Shown: one piece after another, positions 1-8,126 of the stretch
Numbering within the stretch: the stretch's first letter is position 1
How the letters are laid out: each line of letters begins with the position of its first letter
Source of the DNA: a virus
DNA length: 39,773 bases
Strand: one strand, 5' to 3'
IMG/VR virus record: IMGVR_UViG_3300025759_000227
Coordinates: 1-39,773 of that record
Program-made: the position numbers and the translations under genes
Notes under the pieces: model-generated
What the model was told of the DNA's origin: nothing
Databases searched by the model: none
The model's input: the letters and a program-made list of their open reading frames with translations, nothing else

Positions 1-141
1 CACTCCTGCACTGACCTGGGAGATTAAATTGTCCTTGGTCATCTTCCGAGTGCCAGAAGTTGCGCTGTCAGTGATGACGAAATCGTCGCTGGCAAACGAA
101 GTGCTTGCCGTGGAGATGTCTTTAATTCTTTTGTTTGCCAT
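1..141 (-). CDS. N-terminal part of a fibre/appendage structural protein (runs off the window)
   Basis: The reading frame opens at an ATG at 141 and is still open at base 1, giving 47 residues that begin MANKRIKDISTASTSFASDD. This short hydrophilic opening, with a DDFVITDSATSGTRKMT-type segment, is common at the N-terminus of phage tail-fibre or virion appendage proteins, where it anchors the fibre. It directly follows the 50-aa gene at 150-302 with eight bases between. If the molecule is circular, it continues into the frame that enters at 39773 and ends at 39250. Joining the two ends as given needs one extra base (or 3n+1) to stay in frame. Without that base the protein would stop after 48 residues. 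The structural role is inferred from position and composition. Confidence 0.6.
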   Translation of the reverse strand, partial: MANKRIKDISTASTSFASDDFVITDSATSGTRKMTKDNLISQVSAGV

Positions 142-149
142 GAGAAATT

Positions 150-302
150 TTAGTTAGTGTCTGCGATAATTATTTGATCAGAGTTTTCGTCGATAATGCC
201 GTCAGCGTTTTCGTCCACTAGGAAGTATTCAAAGACTGCTGTCTCTCCAGAGGGAGCAGATTGCGTGAGTCCAAAGCCGAGTCCTAGTCCTGCATTGCTC
301 AT
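150..302 (-). CDS. small acidic protein with an EF-hand/dockerin-like loop
   Basis: This 50-residue protein starts with MSNAGLGLGFGLTQSAPSGE and ends SDQIIIADTN. The ATG overlaps the TGA of the gene at 299-592 (ATGA), so the two are translationally coupled. Residues 30-42 (DENADGIIDENSD) match the calcium-loop pattern D-x-N-x-D-G-x-I-D seen in EF-hands and dockerins. The acidic residue normally at loop position 12 is replaced by Ser, with an Asp one place later. A glycine-rich start followed by an acidic loop suits a small virion decoration or fibre-associated protein, but the role is unknown. It lies between structural genes on the same strand. Confidence 0.6.
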   Translation of the reverse strand: MSNAGLGLGFGLTQSAPSGETAVFEYFLVDENADGIIDENSDQIIIADTN

Positions 303-592
303 ATGTTATAGGCAGTTATCTCTCCGGTGCTGACAACGATTTGAGTTGCAGAACAGCAACGCCATGTTGAGCCAGCAGGTAAAGCGATGTTTGTTAAAGT
401 CCCACTCAAATTATTCGACGTGATCGATGAGAGGACCGTTGCCGTGTGAGCAAAAACGTATGAGAAATTTCCGTTCAGGGTTCCTGCACCGTCTTGGTAT
501 GCTCCAGTGCTTGAACCAAGGTGACCATCGTCACCAACTCTGACGGTTCTGTATTTATCTGAGTTATCAACTCCCGTGATTAGTGAGGGCAT
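299..592 (-). CDS. small structural protein, unknown
   Basis: The product is 97 residues, starts MPSLITGVDNSDKYRTVRVG and is rich in Ser, Thr, Gly and Asn, with alternating beta-type stretches. Such composition is typical of small phage surface or decoration proteins. No catalytic motif is visible. A copy of the junction motif (TGACTAACACT) sits 11 bases before the ATG, and there is no Shine-Dalgarno sequence, so this start is one of those served by the motif. The stop overlaps the start of the next gene. The structural assignment rests on position between the neck-like protein and the fibre genes. Confidence 0.6.
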   Translation of the reverse strand: MPSLITGVDNSDKYRTVRVGDDGHLGSSTGAYQDGAGTLNGNFSYVFAHTATVLSSITSNNLSGTLTNIALPAGSTWRCCSATQIVVSTGEITAYNI

Positions 593-603
593 TTTTTGTA
601 GCT

Positions 604-615
604 AGTGTTAGTCAC
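604..615 (-). repeat. junction motif copy A (GTGACTAACACT)
   Basis: Copy of the genome-wide motif with final T instead of C. It is oriented with transcription and lies 11 bases upstream of the start codon at 592, in the gap between the neck-like gene and the 97-aa gene. Confidence 0.85.
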
Positions 616-631
616 CTCGGATAAAAAAAAA

Positions 632-1363
632 TTAATAAGTTGAGACCTGCAGTCTGGTTGTTTGGCCTTGCTGAGTATGAAGCTTCAAAAGCTCATGGTC
701 TAAGGCACCTCGGGCATCGGATTCGGCTACCCTAGCTCGATCCAATTCACCATTGTGTCGCAGGTAATCTGCATACGTTCCTCGGATAAGGTAGTCAGCA
801 AACAGCTCTGGTATCGTGACCAGATCCCAATATGTTGGTTGAGTTGTCGGGCTGTTATCGGCACCAGAAGCTACCGATTGATTTGCAACGTAAAAGTTGC
901 CTTGTGTCTTGTCGTAAACCTGATCGTTCTGGTTATAAGCAGTAGACTGAGAGTAAACCTCCCCTGTCAGTGCTGGTGGCAATTTGCGAAACAGGATGTA
1001 AACGGTGGTATTGTTTTCCGCAATCTGGACACCGTTTTCGCTTAAATACCAGGTGAGATCCTGATTGTCCTGATTTGCTTTTGGGCTTTTATTCCAAACC
1101 GCAAACACCTCTGAGATCTCGGTTTGACCAGGCTGATTGAGTGCAACGTAGTTGCCTTCATCGCCACCCGTTTGAGTGACTGTCCTCTGTTCAGTGGAAC
1201 AGGTCGAAGGCCATTTGGCAGCTTGCCATCCAAACTTGATTCGCCTGGATAACAGGTCTCTGAATAATCGCCATTCAACTGTTGGCAGAGTTGCAGATTC
1301 AATGCCTGCCAAGTTCAAGACTTGGATAAGCGTTCTGCCATAGTTCAGTGGACTAAGACCCAT
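632..1363 (-). CDS. neck/head-tail connector-like protein
   Basis: The 243-residue protein starts MGLSPLNYGRTLIQVLNLAG. Its N-terminal part (about 1-50) has the short helical pattern of head-completion proteins. A middle stretch around 140-175 (YSQSTAYNQNDQVYDKTQGN and on) resembles carbohydrate-binding-module repeats that contain a Y-x-x-G-D-x-V-type core. The C-terminal helix-rich part (about 185-243) includes a long charged segment. It follows the major capsid and 103-aa genes, the usual place of head-tail joining proteins in short-tailed phages. It overlaps the upstream gene by 11 bases. The neck role is inferred from order and fold pattern; a minor tail protein is the alternative. Confidence 0.55.
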   Translation of the reverse strand: MGLSPLNYGRTLIQVLNLAGIESATLPTVEWRLFRDLLSRRIKFGWQAAKWPSTCSTEQRTVTQTGGDEGNYVALNQPGQTEISEVFAVWNKSPKANQDNQDLTWYLSENGVQIAENNTTVYILFRKLPPALTGEVYSQSTAYNQNDQVYDKTQGNFYVANQSVASGADNSPTTQPTYWDLVTIPELFADYLIRGTYADYLRHNGELDRARVAESDARGALDHELLKLHTQQGQTTRLQVSTY

Positions 1364-1664
1364 ACCCTACCTGTATTTTTCCGGTTCCTTGGGACTTCAC
1401 TTTCAGCTCTGGGTTTCTTTCGGAAATGTATTTCCTGAAATTGGGGTCTTTCCAAATCTCCTTACCTTCTCGTCGAGTCCATTCATGGTAGACTTTTGAG
1501 TCCACTTCCATGACTGGCTTCCCTATCCCGTTGATGGATTTTCGGTTTTGATTTTGACTGGCGATTTGTTTCTGCCTACGTGCAGCTTCACCATGGCTAC
1601 TCTCGTAACCTTCATAGTGGTCTTTTGCCAATCGGTCCCTGAGCTGTTCTGAGTAATCGGACAT
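1353..1664 (-). CDS. small charged protein after the major capsid gene, unknown
   Basis: The product has 103 residues, starts MSDYSEQLRDRLAKDHYEGY and is very rich in Lys, Arg, Glu and Gln. The N-terminal half is predicted helical, and the C-terminus is a basic, Gly-rich tail (KSQGTGKIQVGYGS). No cysteine cluster or catalytic pattern is seen. It lies between a strong hairpin downstream of the capsid gene and the connector-like gene it overlaps. A small head-completion or DNA-binding virion protein would fit, but I do not recognise a family. Confidence 0.55.
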   Translation of the reverse strand: MSDYSEQLRDRLAKDHYEGYESSHGEAARRQKQIASQNQNRKSINGIGKPVMEVDSKVYHEWTRREGKEIWKDPNFRKYISERNPELKVKSQGTGKIQVGYGS

Positions 1665-1685
1665 ATAAATTTAAAATGAAAGCGT

Positions 1686-1727
1686 CCCTCAAATGGGGGG
1701 ACCACTCGGCCCCCCCGTGTCCGAGGG
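1686..1727 (-). terminator. strong G/C hairpin between capsid and downstream genes
   Basis: The left arm GGGGGGACC (1695-1703), loop ACTC and right arm GGCCCCCCC (1708-1716) form a 9-bp stem with one mismatch (G-U in the minus-strand RNA). An outer pair CCCTC (1686-1690) and GAGGG (1723-1727) extends it. There is no U-tract after it on the minus strand, so it may work as an mRNA stabiliser or partial attenuator, not as a classical terminator. Confidence 0.5.
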
Positions 1728-1732
1728 TTGGT

Positions 1733-1756
1733 TTTACCTCAGTTCCCTGAGGCAAA
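1733..1756 (-). terminator. hairpin directly after the major capsid gene
   Basis: TTTACCTCA (1733-1741) and TGAGGCAAA (1748-1756) form a 9-bp stem with one mismatch and a 6-base loop. It lies six bases past the capsid stop codon. No long U-run follows in either direction, so terminator function is uncertain; 3'-end protection of the abundant capsid message is equally possible. Confidence 0.4.
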
Positions 1757-1761
1757 TTCTA

Positions 1762-2775
1762 TTAGAGTGCTGGGCTGAATTGACCCAGGCCAATTGGGTT
1801 GCGGACCTGCAAGGCTGCACGTCCTTCAATCAAGAAGCGTTCGCCACCACCTTTGTCTTCAAAACGCTCGATGGTTGGCTGCTTGTTGACACGAAGATCA
1901 ATCTTATCCATATCGAGCAGGTATCCACGTCCAGCTTCCTGAGAGGAGCCAGCAGCATTAAAGCCAATGAAGTTGTCAGCGATCACCTCAACAGAACCAA
2001 AGTCACCATCAAATATAGTGGTTGTGTTACTGATGCGAGTGCCATCACCGTCATAGTTCAAGCTACGCTGACTGTATCCAGCAGTAGCAATTGTCCTGGT
2101 GAAATCAGTGAATGCTCGTCGCAGAGTTGCATCAGCAAACAACTTGTAGTCACCTGTCATGCCAGTTGCAGACCAGATGGTTTGCAGCATGGTCTGGATG
2201 TCAGACTCAGTTATGTCTGCAGTTGGGTCACCGTTGATCTGACCTGCAGCAGGCCGGAAGGCAGCAGGAACCTGGTGACCACCGTTCTGGGCAGCAATAT
2301 TTGCTGTGTCTCGAATCCACAAGCCTAGTCCTCGAAGCAGGTAAGGGTTGGTTCCATCATCAGCGTCATGCTCCTGGTCCGACAGGAGAGTTGCTTCCAT
2401 GTTACGAACCAGCTCGACACCAGCTTTCGCAGATGCTTCAGCAATTTCGTTTCCAGCACCAAGACCAGCAACGTCAGAGACTTCCTGAGCCAAGCGTGAA
2501 ACCTGGTAAGCTTTGCGGAAGGTCTGGAGGTAGCTAGACAACAAGGCTCGACTTGCTGCATGGTTGTCGTAACTCGCCACATCGGTCCCGTCGACGGTTC
2601 CACCGAGAGCTGGACTTGCGTATGAATCGACAGGCCATGAGATGAATGTGTTCTGTGGTGTGCTTCCTTTGTTAACGAGAGACATGAAAGGGGTCGCCTT
2701 CTCGTCTACCCTTGTAATTAAGTCCAGCAGGTCTTCTCGTTTTGCGACCTGATCTTTTTCAAATAGCATTGCCAT
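1762..2775 (-). CDS. major capsid protein (SU10/DUF5309-type, HK97 fold)
   Basis: The 337-residue protein starts MAMLFEKDQVAKREDLLDLI. The opening, with a stretch reading DEKATPFMSLVNKG, then FISWPVDSY and a region with HAASRALLSSYLQTFRKAYQ, is the pattern of the SU10-like major head proteins (DUF5309). These adopt the HK97 fold and form the icosahedral shell. The C-terminus (about 285-337) has the beta-rich LLDMDKIDLRVNKQPTIERF segment of the same family. Length fits the family. It follows the scaffold gene by 21 bases, and the hairpins at 1733-1756 and 1695-1716 come after its stop. Confidence is high because scaffold, portal and terminase precede it in order. Confidence 0.88.
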   Translation of the reverse strand: MAMLFEKDQVAKREDLLDLITRVDEKATPFMSLVNKGSTPQNTFISWPVDSYASPALGGTVDGTDVASYDNHAASRALLSSYLQTFRKAYQVSRLAQEVSDVAGLGAGNEIAEASAKAGVELVRNMEATLLSDQEHDADDGTNPYLLRGLGLWIRDTANIAAQNGGHQVPAAFRPAAGQINGDPTADITESDIQTMLQTIWSATGMTGDYKLFADATLRRAFTDFTRTIATAGYSQRSLNYDGDGTRISNTTTIFDGDFGSVEVIADNFIGFNAAGSSQEAGRGYLLDMDKIDLRVNKQPTIERFEDKGGGERFLIEGRAALQVRNPIGLGQFSPAL

Positions 2776-2796
2776 GATGAATAATCCTTTTCTTTT

Positions 2797-3765
2797 TTAG
2801 ATATTAGCTGCAGCTTTGATCCAATCCTTCAGACCGTCCCTGGAACCTGTTTTCTTGACTCTTTCCCTGGCTGACTTCATGCGTTGATCGATGTCGCTAA
2901 CCTGCGGTTTTGTTACGGCAGGTCTCCCTGGTTGCGGAGTGGGATCTGGGGTCCTTGTTTGCTTTGTCGCTTTATTCGCTTGCTCCTGCTCTACGTAGTA
3001 GCCAACTAACGCTCTCGCTAAATACAGGTCCACGTCTGGGAGATTCTTGATCCCAGGGTTTTCCTGTTTGACCTGATCCACCCATGCTCTCGCAGGGTTT
3101 TTGGGGTCGCGTAACCAAGGGTATTTGGTTGATGCGAACTCAAATGATCTTGACTGCTGCTCGATCTGCTTGCGTCTTTTCGGAATGTCTGACTCACGCT
3201 GAAATTCAGCGTTTAGTGCTAGGTCTTCCAGCCATGCTTCCACGTCATCAGGCATGTTTTCCCCAACTCGTTTCTCAATTTCTTGTTCGACGGAATCGGG
3301 ATCACGCCTGTAACGCGATAAGCTTCGCTTCGCCCATCGCTCTGCTGCCAATGCGTCATCCATCAGCCGATCCAGGTCCTCCTGGGTTTCGGCTTGAGTC
3401 ACCAGTTCAGAGATATTGTTTTCCTCTTTGGGTTTTTGAGATTGCTTCTGTTGAAAGCTTTCTTGCTTCAGTTCATGGAGCTGTTCTTCCAGTTCCTTTT
3501 TCTGAGCAGTCAGTTTATTGACTCGCTTTTGCCAGTTGTAATCTCCCCTGTGAGGTGCTTCCTCTGGTTCCTCCTGATCTTGGTCAATGACTTGCTGCGT
3601 TGAGTCATCTTCCTGTTCAGGAACGGGTGTCTGTTCTGTCTGTTCTTGAACGTCTTCTTGAGGTGTTAACGATGCTGAAATTGCATCCCTCAATGCGTCC
3701 ATCCCACCAAGTGGAGTTTCTTCCCCAGAGTCTTGGTTCACCTCTGGCGTTTCGGATTTATCCAT
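2797..3765 (-). CDS. capsid scaffolding protein
   Basis: The 322-residue protein starts at ATG 3765 (MDKSETPEVNQDSGEETPLG). An ATG at 3810 would add 15 residues (MPLNSCHRFLATVNS) that do not look like the acidic start typical of the family. The sequence is acidic and Gln/Glu-rich up to about residue 75. A coiled-coil region follows (about 80-125, LTAQKKELEEQLHELKQ), then charged helical segments, and the C-terminus is basic (SRDGLKDWIKAAANI). Acidic coiled-coil plus basic C-terminal tail directly before the capsid gene is the standard scaffold pattern: it guides shell assembly and leaves the prohead before packaging. Confidence 0.8.
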   Translation of the reverse strand: MDKSETPEVNQDSGEETPLGGMDALRDAISASLTPQEDVQEQTEQTPVPEQEDDSTQQVIDQDQEEPEEAPHRGDYNWQKRVNKLTAQKKELEEQLHELKQESFQQKQSQKPKEENNISELVTQAETQEDLDRLMDDALAAERWAKRSLSRYRRDPDSVEQEIEKRVGENMPDDVEAWLEDLALNAEFQRESDIPKRRKQIEQQSRSFEFASTKYPWLRDPKNPARAWVDQVKQENPGIKNLPDVDLYLARALVGYYVEQEQANKATKQTRTPDPTPQPGRPAVTKPQVSDIDQRMKSARERVKKTGSRDGLKDWIKAAANI

Positions 3766-3846
3766 GCTGTTGACGGTCGCAAGAAACCGGTGACATGAGT
3801 TTAAAGGCACTCAAGGAGCCATTAGTAACCTCGGACAGGTTAAAGA

Positions 3847-3875
3847 AATCGTCGCAAAGTCTTTTTTAGTGTCAA
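3847..3875 (-). promoter_or_regulatory. possible promoter for scaffold and capsid genes
   Basis: On the minus strand a perfect -35 hexamer TTGACA (3870-3875) follows the stop of the 82-aa gene. At 16-18 bases spacing the -10 candidates (GACGAT, CGATTT) match TATAAT poorly. It lies in the gap before the scaffold gene, where a separate late promoter for scaffold and capsid would make sense. Confidence 0.3.
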
Positions 3876-3878
3876 CCC

Positions 3879-4127
3879 CTATTCGGGGTCTTTGCCTGCA
3901 GCTTGGAAAATGCCTCGAAACTCTGCATGTAGGTCCTGAATGGCTGCAAGTCTTCCAGCACAATAATGTCTTTCGGAGTCCGAGGCTCCAGACTTGGTCA
4001 ACAGATTGACATCTGCCTGGGCAGCTTCATCCAGTATCCAGAATATGGACTTCTTGACTGGGTGTTCTTCTGACATTGCAAATGCCTGCAGAAGTTCTTT
4101 CGGGTATTCAAAGATTTGATCAGGCAT
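3879..4127 (-). CDS. small protein between portal and scaffold, unknown
   Basis: The 82-residue product starts MPDQIFEYPKELLQAFAMSE and overlaps the portal stop by eight bases. It is helical and mixed-charge, with a motif around 40-70 (LTKSGASDSERHYCAGRLAA) that resembles small helical proteins found after portal genes in many marine podoviruses. No function is known to me. Its place suggests a head-assembly accessory role. Confidence 0.6.
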   Translation of the reverse strand: MPDQIFEYPKELLQAFAMSEEHPVKKSIFWILDEAAQADVNLLTKSGASDSERHYCAGRLAAIQDLHAEFRGIFQAAGKDPE

Positions 4128-6216
4128 TTGGATTCACCCCTAACCTTCCTACTTGTTTGTTGTTCTGTTGCATTACGGACATGTTCAAGTTCTGTGAATA
4201 GACCTTCAGCAATTCCGCAAACTGTTCGTCTGCCTGGAGCTGTTGCTGATACTTGGGATTGTTCTGAATGATCTGTTGCAGGAACTGTAGCTTGATTGCT
4301 GCAGATGGATCGTTCTCCACCAGTTTGCTCGGATTGTTGCCCAAGGCCATGAAGGCTACCTGAGAGTTCACTTCCTCAAACATGGCTTGTGATGCCTCTG
4401 CATTTTCAATCACCAATTCATCAGCCAGGGAAGGATCGATGACTTGTAATTTCTTACGTATCAACTTGGCTCGATCCACAATACCCATGGTGTCTTCTGG
4501 CAAGACAAATTGAGAGATAGCTTGCAATTTTTTCTCAACGAATTCGTTGTCCAATTCGCGGACATCAAAGTTCAGTGTAAAGTTAAAGTTCCCTGGGTCT
4601 CTCGGGATCGGCTTGCCTGTCCCAGTTACTGCTGCAAATCGTTCGTCATCGTCAAACTTTTGAGTCAGATCCCACATGCGATTGACCACCGTTGACATGT
4701 GACGCAACCATCTATGAACGTAGGCTTGCTGCCTTAACTGAGTTTCAACTGGAGCTACCTGTGAATTCGGCCTGCCAAAGTAACGGTCAGTTCTTACCTG
4801 AATCTGATCCATCAATTGAAAGGCTAGATCTGCTCCTCTCTTTGGAGTGTCCATCCAGGATATGTCACCAGGACGTTGCTCAGAAATCTGAACTCCAGGA
4901 CCAATTTTAATCCGTTGACCGTAGCGTAAGGGAACCTTCAGTGCAGGTAAGGTATCGAAACTTGATCTATCAAAGACCTGATCTGCCTGGGCTTTGTATT
5001 CGGATTGCCATGTTTTGACGATCTCAGAAACACCCCTTGATTCAATTGGTGATCGACGTGTCTTTTCTCGGGTAAAGCATTCAAATGGGTAAGTGCCTCC
5101 TGCCTCTGTCACAAGCTCATGTTGAGCGAAACATTCTTTACCTCGCTCGTCCTTGTGCATGTAAGGAGAGTAAACAGTCTGGTAGATACCAGGGTTGCCA
5201 TTCTCAGTAACTCTCCTTGAGTATGCGTGAACGATTTCAATCAGATTGCTTCGGTCATCCAGTTTCTCACTGTCTCCTGTTACGGGTGACAAGCCTGTAT
5301 CCCATACAGAGCTATTCTTGCCTGCAGTGCGTTTGATCTTCTCGACAAACTCTTCGTCCCATCCACCGTTGGTAGCTTTTTCTTCAATCTCTGCCACCGA
5401 ATAATAATCTCTTCGGAAGATAGCTCTGGCTCGATGCCAATCTTGCGTCTCTGGTGGCATCAAGACTTCAAAGTAAGGGCGTAGAGCTACAATGCTTGGT
5501 TGGTTCTTGATTACCTGGGGGACTTCAAAAATTGTTTCACCTGTCTTGGCAACTTCCTTGATATGCTTCAGGGCCTTTTGCCTGGTTAAGCCTGGGTTGC
5601 TGGCAACCAGCATGTCTGCCAGGTATTCCGTTTCGTTTTGCAGGGCTGACTGGAGTGCTTCAAGTTTATCAGGGGATTCGGCTCCCATGAGCCGGGATAG
5701 ACCTTGGAGGGATATTTTTTGAGGGACCTGGGCATAGCAACGCTCCCAGGTGGTATGAAGTACACTCCAGCCATATTGCGCTGCATATTCTGCATGAAGT
5801 TCCAATTCCTCCTCAAAGTCTGGCTGCAAGACTGTTGAGAGCATCCATCGGAGATATACCCCTACTGCACTGGCAGCTTCATGGTCTCCACCTTCTACAC
5901 CTCCTACGTTCAATGCGGATCGTGATAAGGCAGAAGTTGACAGTTGCACCATGAAAGAACAGACCTCGTCTGCAAGGCGAATTCGGGTATCACTTGCACC
6001 CTCCCAGGGAAACGGTTGTTGACCTAGATTGCTTGCGTGTTTCTTCCCGTCTCGACTTTGACCGTTCCAGGTTGAGAACCGTGTTTCATCGCTTTCCCTT
6101 ACTCGGTGAGTTATTCGCTCATCGGTGAAGGACCGCACAAAGTCTTTGTGTAGTTCTGCGATGTTAGGTTCTGTCGATGTCTGGAGCTTATCTCCTGCTG
6201 TATTGCTGCTTTGCAT
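4120..6216 (-). CDS. portal protein
   Basis: The 698-residue protein starts MQSSNTAGDKLQTSTEPNIA. It has the N-terminal helical clip and the WNGQSRDGKK, QPFPWEGASDTRIRL and AEYAAQYGWSVLHTTWERCY segments that recur in podovirus-type portals. A long helical, Gln-rich C-terminal barrel or crown follows (about 600-698). The portal ring sits at one capsid vertex, docks the terminase and carries DNA. It directly follows large terminase. The start codon lies one base after an exact copy of the junction motif (6218-6228), and no Shine-Dalgarno sequence is seen, so the motif is the likely initiation context. Confidence 0.85.
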   Translation of the reverse strand: MQSSNTAGDKLQTSTEPNIAELHKDFVRSFTDERITHRVRESDETRFSTWNGQSRDGKKHASNLGQQPFPWEGASDTRIRLADEVCSFMVQLSTSALSRSALNVGGVEGGDHEAASAVGVYLRWMLSTVLQPDFEEELELHAEYAAQYGWSVLHTTWERCYAQVPQKISLQGLSRLMGAESPDKLEALQSALQNETEYLADMLVASNPGLTRQKALKHIKEVAKTGETIFEVPQVIKNQPSIVALRPYFEVLMPPETQDWHRARAIFRRDYYSVAEIEEKATNGGWDEEFVEKIKRTAGKNSSVWDTGLSPVTGDSEKLDDRSNLIEIVHAYSRRVTENGNPGIYQTVYSPYMHKDERGKECFAQHELVTEAGGTYPFECFTREKTRRSPIESRGVSEIVKTWQSEYKAQADQVFDRSSFDTLPALKVPLRYGQRIKIGPGVQISEQRPGDISWMDTPKRGADLAFQLMDQIQVRTDRYFGRPNSQVAPVETQLRQQAYVHRWLRHMSTVVNRMWDLTQKFDDDERFAAVTGTGKPIPRDPGNFNFTLNFDVRELDNEFVEKKLQAISQFVLPEDTMGIVDRAKLIRKKLQVIDPSLADELVIENAEASQAMFEEVNSQVAFMALGNNPSKLVENDPSAAIKLQFLQQIIQNNPKYQQQLQADEQFAELLKVYSQNLNMSVMQQNNKQVGRLGVNPNA

Positions 6217-6217
6217 G

Positions 6218-6228
6218 GGTGTTAGTCA
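6218..6228 (-). repeat. junction motif copy B (TGACTAACACC)
   Basis: Exact copy, on the coding strand, one base before the portal ATG and six bases after the terminase stop. It fills almost the whole gap between the two genes. Confidence 0.9.
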
Positions 6229-6234
6229 CTCGGA

Positions 6235-7902
6235 TCAGTATGATCCTGGTTCAGTGCTGTAATCGGCTTGCCTTGAGACATACATGGGGTCCATAAGGAT
6301 AAGGTAACGTAAAGCATCACAAGGGTCCTTGCTTGCTCCTTTGTCACCGTCTGCATTCGTCCATGTTTTCAAGCTGTAAATTAAGTTTCCGCAATCCTCA
6401 GAGATATAGAGTTTCGGTTCATTGAGAACCGTCACTTCTTCGCTCAGGTTATAGGCAAACAAATTGTTGACAAGAGCAACTGACTCGTCGATATGAGCCA
6501 TGGATGCAGGAACAAAGTGTAAACCATCTTTTGTTACCTGACCTCCAGCACCTCGGTCTGGTGCAGCAAGTAAATCAATCAATGATTGGTTGTGTTCTCG
6601 CTGCCCCAGGACTGCAGTTCTCCCAGCTCGCGGATCGATGTATCTTTCATGGATTCCTCCATCACTCTTTTCAAGTTCTCGGATAAGGCTTTTCCATTGA
6701 GCGATGTTTCTACCGCAATCGGCTGTTTGAGCAGGGCCTGGTTTACCGTCAAGCTTGGAGCTTGGAACTGCCCATTCACCATGGTTTTTGTAATCAGGGA
6801 ATTCCCTGTAAATAAACACACGTCCCAGATCATCCACCCTTGCCCATAGAAAGAACCAGTTTCTATCGCCAGGGGTTGGATCGCAAACCATGTAATTGGT
6901 TCCCTGCCTGGGGATGTCTGAAGCCTTGACTATGTTGCGATCAGTAAACCTCGGGAACTTGCCTGTAACAGGATTTGAAACGTAGCCATAAGCCCTGATT
7001 TCCAGTTCCTCTCTGGTCCTGCCTTTCAGGGTTTTCTGCAACCGATCAAATGGGGTATAAGGGTTCCATTCACTATAAAACCAGAATATCTTTCCGCTAC
7101 CATTCTTGGTTCTGGCTCGATATGGCATATGGCCCTTGGGAACTCCTGGTATGTTGCCTGGGCTGTTAGGGTCAATCAGCTTTGCTTCCCTGGTTTCCTC
7201 GATGATGGCTCCTTCCATGGCAGATTTCACTGCACTGGAATATCCCTCGATTGGAGTAAAAGTGATGAGCATCTTGCCCTTGCGAGAGACAAGACGATAT
7301 TTCAATGTCTCTACCCAGCTTTGAGGGACAAGCTCATCAAACCAGATCAAATCCAGTTCAGTTCCTTCCAGGGTGCTGAGATCCTGAGTGTAATTCTTAA
7401 ACCACATTTGGCTGTGATTGGGACCCACAATCGTCCTGCCTGAGAAACCGTTCTTCTGGGTGAAAGAAATGTTGGCTACAGATCTAACAGCTTTTTTTTG
7501 AGCCAACCATTGTTGTGGGAGATAAGTGTGAATGTAGGGTTGTTGGACTTGTATGCTAGAGTCATTGCTGGAATGGCATGACCAGATCCTCATGTTTGGT
7601 CTATTAACCATCGCTCTGACCATTCTGGAAGCCAGGTATCTGCTCTTACCTCCACGATTCCCACCAAAAATGTAGATCACGTCTACATCTGGATCATCGA
7701 TGGCATCATCAACATCCTTCCAGTGATCGAAGACACCCTTGGTGTTATGATAATCGGTGCCGTAATTGTAGGGATCAGATGCCTCAAGCTGTATGAGTTC
7801 CTCTCGTCTCTCATAATACTCAATCAACTTGCCTTGATCCTTCAGGGCTTCAGCTTCTGCCCTGGTAGGTATCTTGAGAATAGGATGGGGAGTCCATTTC
7901 AT
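6235..7902 (-). CDS. terL: terminase large subunit
   Basis: The 555-residue packaging motor ATPase and nuclease carries Walker A GGNRGGKS (80-87) and Walker B LDLIWFDE (183-190, with catalytic DE). A coupling-type segment LITFTPIEGYSSA follows. The RNase-H-like nuclease half has an acidic VCDPTPGD motif near 345, a later YIDPRAG, and KDPCDALRYL near the C-terminus. It acts at the portal, translocating DNA into the prohead and cutting the concatemer. The start ATG overlaps the stop of the gene before it by four bases. Order (small terminase, HNH, this gene, portal) is typical. Confidence 0.92.
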   Translation of the reverse strand: MKWTPHPILKIPTRAEAEALKDQGKLIEYYERREELIQLEASDPYNYGTDYHNTKGVFDHWKDVDDAIDDPDVDVIYIFGGNRGGKSRYLASRMVRAMVNRPNMRIWSCHSSNDSSIQVQQPYIHTYLPQQWLAQKKAVRSVANISFTQKNGFSGRTIVGPNHSQMWFKNYTQDLSTLEGTELDLIWFDELVPQSWVETLKYRLVSRKGKMLITFTPIEGYSSAVKSAMEGAIIEETREAKLIDPNSPGNIPGVPKGHMPYRARTKNGSGKIFWFYSEWNPYTPFDRLQKTLKGRTREELEIRAYGYVSNPVTGKFPRFTDRNIVKASDIPRQGTNYMVCDPTPGDRNWFFLWARVDDLGRVFIYREFPDYKNHGEWAVPSSKLDGKPGPAQTADCGRNIAQWKSLIRELEKSDGGIHERYIDPRAGRTAVLGQREHNQSLIDLLAAPDRGAGGQVTKDGLHFVPASMAHIDESVALVNNLFAYNLSEEVTVLNEPKLYISEDCGNLIYSLKTWTNADGDKGASKDPCDALRYLILMDPMYVSRQADYSTEPGSY

Positions 7903-8126
7903 ATCCAGCGGTCAAGTTGCTTTGGGACACCTTTGCAAATCAGCCTGCCTGTCCCTTGCTCAACCCATACAGGGAACTCAAGGCCCTTCTGGAAGAGTTC
8001 ATTGTCCTTCACCCTTACCAACCCTATATCTGTTTTGACCAATCCTCGATTAAATGGACGGTCAATGACCTTTGCAGTTTTGGACTCTTTTCCTGCTTTC
8101 CACCTTAAATCTGGTGATTCCAGCAT
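7899..8126 (-). CDS. small basic protein between HNH nuclease and large terminase
   Basis: The chosen start, ATG 8126, gives 75 residues beginning MLESPDLRWKAGKESKTAKV. An upstream ATG at 8162 would add MEKRKKRGKRRT but lengthen the overlap with the HNH gene from 65 to 101 bases. The protein is basic in its first half and ends FPVWVEQGTGRLICKGVPKQLDRWI. No family is recognised. It ends within the terL start (four-base overlap), so it is probably coupled to terminase expression. It could be a packaging accessory protein. Confidence 0.5.
   Translation of the reverse strand: MLESPDLRWKAGKESKTAKVIDRPFNRGLVKTDIGLVRVKDNELFQKGLEFPVWVEQGTGRLICKGVPKQLDRWI

Noticed and set aside
1693-2328. Plus-strand open frame of 211 residues opposite the major capsid gene
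   Set aside because: Shadow of a conserved gene; composition is Cys/Ser rich with no domain, and no ribosome site is seen.
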